Assembly: GCA_902803585.1 (NCBI GenBank)
Contig: CADCQO010000280.1
Coordinates: 1 to 7,389, forward strand
Direction: 5' to 3'
DNA: 7,389 bases
Source: an uncultured Ruminococcus sp.
Lineage (GTDB): Bacteria; Bacillota; Clostridia; Oscillospirales; Acutalibacteraceae
The notes under the pieces were generated by a model. It saw only the letters and a program-made list of their open reading frames with translations. It had not been told where the DNA came from and did not search any database. Position 1 is the stretch's first letter. Each line of letters opens with the position of its first letter. The translations under genes were made by a program, and so were the position numbers. Below, piece by piece: positions 1 to 4,558 of the stretch.

Positions 1-81
1 CAGCTTGCGGTTCGCTACACTTGGCGGTAACTACCTGTGACAGGACTTTCACCTGCGAGATTAGTGTCATGCCCGACACAC
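1..81 (-). mobile_element. 5' end of a group II intron (truncated by window edge)
   Basis: Read on the minus strand, the segment starts at position 81 with GTGTG, matching the GUGYG 5' splice-site consensus of group II introns. It continues with CGGGCATGACAC and then GCAGGTGAAAGTCCTG, the order of elements seen at the start of domain I in bacterial class C-like introns (compare the Oceanobacillus iheyensis intron, which begins GUGUGCCCGGCAUG and carries a GGGUGAGAGUCCC block). The rest of domain I, the intron-encoded reverse transcriptase/maturase and domains V-VI would lie to the left of the window. The 5' exon boundary would be 81/82, only four nt beyond the base of a terminator hairpin, which is the target preference of class C introns. 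The family call rests on remembered consensus, not on a folded model. Confidence 0.78.
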
Positions 82-85
82 TAAC

Positions 86-120
86 AACCGCCCCTGATGT
101 CCTGTCAGGAGCGGTTTTGT
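86..120 (+). terminator. Intrinsic terminator hairpin flanking the intron insertion site
   Basis: AACCGC (86-91) pairs with GCGGTT (111-116), and CCTGA (93-97) pairs with TCAGG (105-109), with one C/A mismatch between the two helices. On the plus strand the stem is followed by a T-rich tail (TTTTGTCTT). It probably served a plus-strand gene lying left of the window. On the minus strand the same hairpin is the target next to which the intron inserted, leaving GTTA between the stem and the intron. Confidence 0.65.
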
Positions 121-181
121 CTTATCTGCTGTTCCGGCTGACCGACAGATCATAATGTTTCCGTATGCCCGAAAACTGCTG

Positions 182-211
182 TTGACAATCTTACTGCAAA
201 GAGAGTATAAT
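182..211 (+). promoter_or_regulatory. galE promoter
   Basis: A perfect -35 box TTGACA (182-187) and a perfect -10 box TATAAT (206-211) are separated by 18 nt. Transcription should start near 218, giving a leader of about 40 nt before the galE start codon. This is a strong sigma-A-type promoter, and no operator-like dyad overlaps it. Confidence 0.85.
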
Positions 212-256
212 ACACGAAGAGAACCCTAAATTATCTATCAAGAAGGAGAATTGAAC

Positions 257-1267
257 ATGACGATTTTGGTAACAGGCGGTGCAGGCTATATCGGCAGCCA
301 CACCTGCGTAGAACTGCTTAATGCAGGTTATGATGTTATCTGCGTTGATAACTACTACAACAGCGTTCCTGAGGTACTGAACAGGGTAGAAAAAATCACG
401 GGCAGAACCATCAAAAGATATGAGTGCGATATCCGTGACAGGGAAGGTCTGGAAAAGGTCTTCGGTGAAAATAAAGTCGATGCTGTTATCCACTTTGCAG
501 GACTCAAGGCAGTAGGCGAGTCTGCAAAGCTCCCCCTCCTCTACTATGAAAACAACATCTCCGGCAGCGTTGTACTGTTTGAAGTAATGGAAAAATTCAG
601 CTGCAAAAAAATCGTGTTCAGTTCTTCCGCTACTGTTTACGGCAATAATCCCATTCCCTACAAGGAAACAATGGTAACGGGCGATGTCAGCAATCCCTAC
701 GGCCGTACAAAGCATTTTATCGAGCAGATTCTCGGTGACGTTTACAAGGCTGACAACGAATGGAGCATTTCCCTCCTGCGTTACTTCAACCCCATCGGCG
801 CACATGAAAGCGGTCTGATCGGTGAAGACCCCAACGGTATTCCCAACAACCTCATGCCCTATATTGCCCGTGTTGCTATCGGCCGTCTGCCCCAGCTGAC
901 AGTGTTCGGCGGTGACTACGATACAAAGGACGGTACTTGTATCCGTGACTATATCCATGTTGTTGACCTTGCAAAAGCACACCTTTGTGCAGTAGCAAAA
1001 ATTCTTGATACCACAGGCATTGAAGCCTACAACATCGGTAACGGTGTCGGTTACAGCGTTCTGGATATCGTTCATGCATTTGAAAAAGCCAGCGGCAGCA
1101 AACTGAATTATGTTATCGGTGACAGACGTGAGGGTGACCTCCCCGCTTTCTATGCAGACGCCACAAAAGCAAATACAGAACTGGGCTGGCATGCTGAATA
1201 CGGCATTGATAAAATGTGTGCTGATACATGGCATTTCCAGACCATGAACCCCGACGGCATCAAATAA
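257..1267 (+). CDS. galE: UDP-glucose 4-epimerase
   Basis: Encodes 336 residues, the usual GalE length. The enzyme interconverts UDP-glucose and UDP-galactose with tightly bound NAD in the cytoplasm, linking galactose use (Leloir pathway) to supply of UDP-galactose for cell-surface glycans. The N-terminal Rossmann motif GGAGYIGS spans residues 7-14, followed by the family block AGLKAVGES (81-89). The catalytic set is complete: Ser124 in SSSATVYG, and Tyr148 and Lys152 in NPYGRTK. The C-terminal half has the substrate-binding stretches NLMPYIARVA and RDYIHVVDLA. The frame is open back to a TTG at 251, but the ATG at 257 is the likely start because AAGGAG (243-248) lies 8 nt upstream and the protein then begins MTILVTGGAG, as relatives do. 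It appears monocistronic. Its 3' end has only a weak terminator candidate. Confidence 0.97.
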   Translation: MTILVTGGAGYIGSHTCVELLNAGYDVICVDNYYNSVPEVLNRVEKITGRTIKRYECDIRDREGLEKVFGENKVDAVIHFAGLKAVGESAKLPLLYYENNISGSVVLFEVMEKFSCKKIVFSSSATVYGNNPIPYKETMVTGDVSNPYGRTKHFIEQILGDVYKADNEWSISLLRYFNPIGAHESGLIGEDPNGIPNNLMPYIARVAIGRLPQLTVFGGDYDTKDGTCIRDYIHVVDLAKAHLCAVAKILDTTGIEAYNIGNGVGYSVLDIVHAFEKASGSKLNYVIGDRREGDLPAFYADATKANTELGWHAEYGIDKMCADTWHFQTMNPDGIK

Positions 1268-1611
1268 GCCCCTCAGACGCAGCAGGAGGCTTTTAACTGT
1301 TAAAGAAAAGGAACAGCGCAGATTGCAGCGCAGAATATCTGAAAAATGTTCAAAAAATAAGAAAGGAGTATGTTACCGGAAAACACGCAATATTATAAAG
1401 AGTGAAAAACAGCTTTTGAAAGTAACCCGCAGGTTGAAAAATAAACACCTTGCCAAAGCAGTACAGGAACAGTGCTTTTATGAATTAACGGCATAGTCCA
1501 AACAAGTGCCGTTGATATGTACCGATACGTTTTAGTCGGGAATTTACGCCTTTGGAGTGTCATATCAAACATAAGTAGATTTTTATTGAAAATGGACACG
1601 GGGAACAAGGA
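1268..1611. other. Intergenic stretch with no convincing gene
   Basis: I see no supported gene here. Just after galE, GCC(CC)TC (1268-1274) and GAGGC (1287-1291) can form a bulged stem followed by TTTT, a weak terminator candidate. A 9-bp motif CAGCGCAGA occurs twice (1314-1322 and 1326-1334). Two small inverted repeats follow: AAAGCA/TGCTTT (1455-1460 and 1473-1478, then TTTTA) and AACGGCA/TGCCGTT (1487-1493 and 1507-1513). A GGAG at 1365-1368 lies one base from an ATG that opens only an 11-codon frame. No promoter with both boxes close to consensus is evident, so how the downstream lipoprotein gene is transcribed is unclear. Confidence 0.5.
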
Positions 1612-1677
1612 ATGAAACATAAACGTTGTTTTATAACTTTTTATAAGTTTTCAGTAACGGTAATCTCGCTTGAATAA
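1612..1677 (+). CDS. Possible 21-residue upstream ORF overlapping the lipoprotein start
   Basis: ATG at 1612 opens a short basic and hydrophobic peptide, MKHKRCFITFYKFSVTVISLE, ending at TAA 1675-1677. It overlaps the TTG start (1670) of the lipoprotein gene in another frame. AAGGA sits immediately before the ATG, too close for a normal Shine-Dalgarno interaction. The reason to note it is that neither start candidate of the lipoprotein gene has its own ribosome-binding site. A terminating ribosome at 1675 would be placed between the TTG (1670) and the ATG (1685), which would suit translational coupling. It could equally be chance. Confidence 0.25.
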   Translation: MKHKRCFITFYKFSVTVISLE

Positions 1678-2989
1678 ACATTCTATGGTCAGTATATTTG
1701 CATCAGCACTGTCTGCCCTGCTTCTGCTGAGCGGGTGCGGAACACTGACCACCATTCCTTTAGGAAATATGCCAGCTTCCGTTGTTTCCGCACCGGAAGA
1801 CACCTTAGAGCCGGATTCTTCTGCACAGACGGTTTCCAGCCCCTTACAGCAGTCCTCGCCGGCGGTTTCTTCTGAACATGAAAGGGAATCCTCTGAGAAC
1901 GTTCTGTCTGCACCGGAAGAAGAATCTTCCGAGAATGTTTTGTCTGAACCGGAAGAGAAATCTTCCGAGAATGTTTTGTCTGCACCGGAAGAAGAATCTT
2001 CCGAAACTGTCCGTTCAGAATCCGAAGAGGAATCTTCGTTGGTAATGCCGTCAGAACCCTTACATGAACCTGCCCCAGAAACATCGGAACCGGAAAAAGT
2101 GGTTGACCTGACCGATATCTCAATGAACATTACAAGTATTGATCTGCCCGTTGGCAGACGGTACCGCCTGTCCTGCCATTTATCGCCCGATGACGCTACC
2201 AACACAGACTTTGTGTGGTATGTAAATGGTACGGAATATATTCGGCTTGACCCCGACGGCACTATCACGGGGCTGGCTATCGGAAAGGCAGTCATTACCG
2301 CTGAAACCTACAACGGTCTGACAGCTGTCTGCAAGATCAATGTTGTAGAATCACTTTACACGCCTGACCCTGAACAGATGGTGGACGAATCATGGTTCGA
2401 TAATGCCGTGTTTGTCGGTGACAGCCTTACCAATTGCCTGACCATCTATACGGAAAAGTACGGCGGTTTAGGAAATGCGGAATTTGTTCCTGCCGCAGGT
2501 ATTGGCTATCATAGTGCCTTGTGGGATCTCGATACAGAGGGCAACGTACACCCTGTTTACTATGGTAAAAAAATACTGACAGAAGATGCTGTGCAGCTGT
2601 CCGGCAAACAGAATGTATTTATCATGCTTGGTATGAACGACTTTGCATGGAGTATTGACAGCACCGTCAATGCTATGCGGGAGTTGACTGACAGGATAAA
2701 ATACAAATGCCCTTACGCCAATATTTACATACAGTCCGTTACACCGCTGATTTCGTCCATTCACAGAGATGATGATCTCAACAACGGAAACATTGCAATT
2801 TTTAACGAGCATATACGGCAGTTCTGTCTGGAAAAAGGCTACACTTATCTGGACGTTGCTTCCGCAGTACAGGACGAAAACGGCTGTCTGCGTGACGAAT
2901 ACTGTCTGGATTCTTATTACATGGGATTGCACTTCAACGATCTGGGCTGTCAGGTCTGGATAGACTATCTCAGAAGCCACGTCGGTTAA
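1670..2989 (+). CDS. Lipoprotein with Ser/Glu linker, Big2-like domain and SGNH/GDSL hydrolase domain
   Basis: Encodes 439 residues from a TTG start. Residues 1-22 are a lipoprotein signal peptide with lipobox LSGC, so Cys23 would be lipidated and the protein anchored outside the membrane. A Ser/Glu/Pro-rich linker (about 38-143) contains a 12-residue repeat. Residues 144-227 resemble a bacterial Ig-like (Big2) domain, ending TITGLAIGKAVITAETYNG...KINVV. An SGNH hydrolase domain (about 243-439) follows, with FVGDSLT (nucleophile Ser252), the block II glycine in AAGIG, GMND (Asn323) and GLHFN (His421). The Asp usually three residues before this His is Met418. Such domains commonly act as esterases or deacetylases on cell-wall or plant polysaccharides; the substrate here is unknown. 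A stop at 1661 limits the N-terminus. TTG gives MNKHS with a basic n-region, whereas ATG 1685 would lack positive charge. Neither has a Shine-Dalgarno site. Confidence 0.85.
   Translation: MNKHSMVSIFASALSALLLLSGCGTLTTIPLGNMPASVVSAPEDTLEPDSSAQTVSSPLQQSSPAVSSEHERESSENVLSAPEEESSENVLSEPEEKSSENVLSAPEEESSETVRSESEEESSLVMPSEPLHEPAPETSEPEKVVDLTDISMNITSIDLPVGRRYRLSCHLSPDDATNTDFVWYVNGTEYIRLDPDGTITGLAIGKAVITAETYNGLTAVCKINVVESLYTPDPEQMVDESWFDNAVFVGDSLTNCLTIYTEKYGGLGNAEFVPAAGIGYHSALWDLDTEGNVHPVYYGKKILTEDAVQLSGKQNVFIMLGMNDFAWSIDSTVNAMRELTDRIKYKCPYANIYIQSVTPLISSIHRDDDLNNGNIAIFNEHIRQFCLEKGYTYLDVASAVQDENGCLRDEYCLDSYYMGLHFNDLGCQVWIDYLRSHVG
1886..2029 (+). repeat. Four tandem 36-bp coding repeats (12-residue Ser/Glu units)
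   Basis: Residues 73-120 of the lipoprotein consist of four 12-residue units of the form (E/K)SSENVLSAPEE. The first three units are nearly identical and the fourth is diverged (ESSETVRSESEE). A partial fifth begins ESS. The repeat lies wholly in the linker between the lipid anchor and the folded domains, so copy number would set the reach of the hydrolase from the membrane. Such arrays can change length by slippage or recombination. Confidence 0.85.
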
Positions 2990-3040
2990 TTTCTTCTGCT
3001 GACAGACTGATCTTCTGTTCTGCTCTCCGGCAGATAACGG

Positions 3041-3090
3041 GCAGGCTGAACCAATGATGACAAAACATCAGCGGTTTGGCCTGCTTTTTT
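3041..3090 (+). terminator. Intrinsic terminator of the lipoprotein gene
   Basis: GCAGGC (3041-3046) pairs with GCCTGC (3079-3084). The stem continues inward through TGAACC/GGTTTG with G-U pairs and an upper TGATG/CATCA helix closing on ACAAAA. TTTTTT follows directly (3085-3090). It begins about 50 nt after the stop codon and isolates the upstream gene from the aromatic unit. Confidence 0.93.
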
Positions 3091-3139
3091 CCGTCTTGCC
3101 TGCGGTCAGAAAAAACTTTCCTGCTGCGGCAAAAAACAC

Positions 3140-3168
3140 TTGACAAATCGACTTGATAGGATTATGAT
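3140..3168 (+). promoter_or_regulatory. Promoter of the leader peptide-DAHP synthase unit
   Basis: A perfect TTGACA (3140-3145) is followed after 17 nt by TATGAT (3163-3168). Transcription should start near 3175, about 30 nt before the leader peptide start codon and about 270 nt before the DAHP synthase start. A transcript this long before the enzyme gene fits a 5' regulatory leader. Confidence 0.88.
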
Positions 3169-3178
3169 AATACTATCA
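3154..3178. promoter_or_regulatory. 25-bp dyad centred on the -10 box, probable operator
   Basis: TGATAG, one base, then ATTAT (3154-3165) is mirrored around G3166 by ATAAT, one base, then CTATCA (3167-3178). Of 24 non-central positions, 22 are symmetric; only 3160/3172 mismatch. The element covers the -10 box and the expected start site, where a bound dimer would block RNA polymerase. Most of it lies upstream of the start site, so it is a DNA site rather than an RNA hairpin. I cannot assign it to a regulator family; it is AT-rich like metal-repressor boxes but does not match the usual Fur or PerR 7-1-7 arrangement. Confidence 0.6.
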
Positions 3179-3207
3179 TTTTCACACGAAAGGAAGACGA
3201 CAGCGGA

Positions 3208-3318
3208 ATGAAAGCACTCAGCACACGATTTTTTACATACTTTTACAGCTTTTCATGCTTCTTCTGGTATGGGAAAAACATTTGTGCTGCGAGAAATTCC
3301 GTAAAAAGTCTGACCTGA
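3208..3318 (+). CDS. Aromatic-rich leader peptide of the DAHP synthase attenuator
   Basis: A 36-residue ORF begins MKALSTR and then has FFTYFYSFSCFFWY at residues 8-21: six Phe, three Tyr and one Trp in 14 positions, far beyond chance. It continues GKNICAARNS and ends SVKSLT before TGA. AAGGA (3190-3194) is the likely Shine-Dalgarno site, 13 nt from the ATG, which is long and may make initiation modest. The peptide itself need not have a function: its translation senses charged tRNA-Phe, tRNA-Tyr and tRNA-Trp, the end products of the pathway that DAHP synthase opens. It resembles in design the E. coli pheA and pheST leader peptides. It lies 124 nt upstream of the enzyme gene, with an intrinsic terminator in between. 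Confidence 0.85.
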   Translation: MKALSTRFFTYFYSFSCFFWYGKNICAARNSVKSLT

Positions 3319-3369
3319 AAATGTATACAGGGACAAAATGCCGGTGAGCCGGCTGATATTCGGGTATGA

Positions 3370-3399
3370 AACGGAATCCGCAGGGGTTCCGTTTTTTTT
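3370..3399 (+). terminator. Attenuator terminator between leader peptide and DAHP synthase
   Basis: AACGGAATCC (3370-3379) pairs with GGGTTCCGTT (3384-3393) through ten pairs, one of them G-U, around a four-base loop. Eight T residues follow (3392-3399). It lies between the promoter and the enzyme gene and has no upstream coding region other than the leader peptide, so it must act as a conditional terminator rather than an end-of-gene signal. Confidence 0.93.
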
Positions 3400-3442
3400 A
3401 TACTATTTTCATCTTACTTTAATGTCACGGAGGACGAACATT

Positions 3443-4459
3443 ATGATCATCGTTATCAAACAAGGCACTTCCAAAGAACAGCTCACCCTTTTCAGAACCA
3501 CACTGGAGGAACGCTACCATGTCAAGGTCAACACATGGGAAGGCGTAGAATCCACGGTTCTGGGACTGATCGGAGATACCACACAGATTGACGAAGACTG
3601 GATCAACGCACAGGAGGTTGTCGAAAGCCTCAGAAGAGTACAGGAGCCATACAAAAAAGTGAACCGTAAATTTCACCCGGACAACACCATCATTGAACTG
3701 CCCACAGGACAAAAAATCGGTGACGGTTCCTTGTGTATCATGGCAGGTCCCTGTTCAGTAGAAAATGAAGCACAGATCAACTATGTTGCTGAACGTGTCA
3801 AGGCGGCAGGCGCTTCTTTCCTCAGAGGCGGTGCTTTCAAGCCGAGAACTTCTCCGTATTCCTTTCAGGGACTGAAATCAGAGGGGCTGGATCTTCTCAA
3901 AGGTGCAAGAAAAGTAACCGGTCTGCCGATTGTTACCGAAATCATGCGTACTTCCCACATTGATATGTTCGAGGGAGTAGATATCATTCAGGTTGGTGCA
4001 AGAAATATGCAGAACTTTGAGCTTCTCAAGGAACTCGGCAAAATCGACAAGCCTATCCTGCTGAAACGCGGACTTTCCAGCACCATCGAAGAATGGCTGA
4101 TGAGTGCGGAATATATCATGGCTGGCGGCAACAACAAAGTAATCCTGTGCGAAAGAGGTATCCGAACCTTTGAAACCGCTACCCGAAACACCCTTGATCT
4201 TTCCGCTGTGCCGGTGGTCAAAAAGCTCTCTCACCTCCCTGTCATCGTTGACCCCAGCCACGCAACAGGCAAAGCGGCACTGGTGGAACAAATGGCACTG
4301 GCGGCTGTGGCGGCAGGTGCAGACGGTCTGATGATCGAAGTACATAACGACCCGAAACACGCATTGTCTGACGGTGCACAGTCCCTCACGCCGGACCAGT
4401 TCGACATTTTGGCCCGCAAGGTATTCGCCCTCAAAAAAGCATACGATGAAATAAACTGA
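3443..4459 (+). CDS. aroF: 3-deoxy-7-phosphoheptulonate (DAHP) synthase, type I-beta with regulatory N-domain
   Basis: Encodes 338 residues, the length of Thermotoga-type DAHP synthases. It condenses phosphoenolpyruvate with erythrose 4-phosphate in the first step of the shikimate pathway. Residues 1 to about 70 form the ferredoxin-like (ACT-like) domain that in this subfamily binds Tyr or Phe for feedback inhibition. The rest is the TIM-barrel catalytic domain. Visible active-site blocks are AGPCSVE (metal ligand Cys104), KPRTSPYSFQG (133-143), VGARNMQN, LLKRG, DPSHATG (His273), MIEVH (Glu299) and ALSDGAQSL (Asp310), so all four metal ligands are present. The frame is open further upstream to an ATG at 3338, but that start would translate the attenuator terminator. 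ATG 3443 has GGAGG (3429-3433) 9 nt upstream and gives the family's N-terminus. Expression is probably set by attenuation and the promoter dyad, and activity by feedback. Confidence 0.96.
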   Translation: MIIVIKQGTSKEQLTLFRTTLEERYHVKVNTWEGVESTVLGLIGDTTQIDEDWINAQEVVESLRRVQEPYKKVNRKFHPDNTIIELPTGQKIGDGSLCIMAGPCSVENEAQINYVAERVKAAGASFLRGGAFKPRTSPYSFQGLKSEGLDLLKGARKVTGLPIVTEIMRTSHIDMFEGVDIIQVGARNMQNFELLKELGKIDKPILLKRGLSSTIEEWLMSAEYIMAGGNNKVILCERGIRTFETATRNTLDLSAVPVVKKLSHLPVIVDPSHATGKAALVEQMALAAVAAGADGLMIEVHNDPKHALSDGAQSLTPDQFDILARKVFALKKAYDEIN

Positions 4460-4495
4460 AAGCGGAAAAATCTCTGCGTTTTCCTCTATACAGCA

Positions 4496-4543
4496 ACAGA
4501 CCGAACCTTCGATGACAAAGCATCAGAGGTTCGGTCTGTTTTT
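4496..4543 (+). terminator. Intrinsic terminator of the DAHP synthase gene
   Basis: ACAGACCGAACCT (4496-4508) pairs perfectly with AGGTTCGGTCTGT (4527-4539), with an inner GATG/CATC helix, followed by TTTTT (4539-4543). On the opposite strand the stem is followed by TTGCTG, not a T-run, so it is mainly a plus-strand terminator, though the long stem may also slow transcription coming from the convergent glycosidase gene. Confidence 0.94.
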
Positions 4544-4558
4544 ACAAGCCGCTGACTG

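Larger units (their letters stand above)
3203..3399 (+). promoter_or_regulatory. Ribosome-mediated transcription attenuator controlling DAHP synthase
   Basis: Four segments form mutually exclusive pairs. Segment 1, GCGGAAT (3203-3209), overlaps the leader start codon and pairs with segment 2, ATTCCGT (3296-3302). Segment 2 pairs perfectly with segment 3, ACGGAAT (3371-3377), which is the left arm of the terminator; segment 4 (3384-3393) is its right arm. Two small hairpins (3308-3334 and 3340-3353) fill the space between segments 2 and 3 and would bring them together. The aromatic codons (3229-3270) lie between segments 1 and 2. A ribosome stalled there leaves segment 2 free, giving antitermination. 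One at the stop codon (3316) masks much of it, giving termination. Without translation, 1:2 pairing also favours termination. The mechanism is inferred from sequence and from the proteobacterial phe/trp paradigm. Confidence 0.8.

Noticed and set aside
1..120. CRISPR array or rRNA-derived segment at the left edge.
   Set aside because: No repeated units are present, and the reverse complement reads as a group II intron start.
191..1234. 347-residue minus-strand ORF opposite galE.
   Set aside because: Cys- and Val-rich translation typical of the shadow of a real gene; galE on the plus strand has every conserved motif.
1370..1405. 11-codon ORF after GAAAGGAG in the galE-lipoprotein gap.
   Set aside because: GGAG is only one base from the ATG, too close for initiation, and the peptide has no amino acid bias or downstream attenuator.
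1393..1620. 75-residue minus-strand ORF in the galE-lipoprotein gap.
   Set aside because: No ribosome-binding site before its ATG, no clear promoter and no recognisable domain; it looks like chance open frame.
3154..3178. Fur, PerR or Tet-type operator identity for the aromatic promoter dyad.
   Set aside because: Half-site order and spacing do not match the 7-1-7 Fur/PerR boxes, and the CTATCA/TGATAG halves are in the opposite orientation to tet operators.
3338..3442. N-terminal extension of DAHP synthase from ATG 3338.
   Set aside because: It would translate the attenuator terminator hairpin and its T-run, has no Shine-Dalgarno site of note, and the family's N-terminus with a GGAGG site begins at 3443.
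3140..3443. T-box riboswitch upstream of DAHP synthase.
   Set aside because: No T-box consensus (AGGGTGGNACCGCG-like block) is present, and the leader is too short for a specifier stem plus antiterminator; the aromatic-rich ORF explains the region better.
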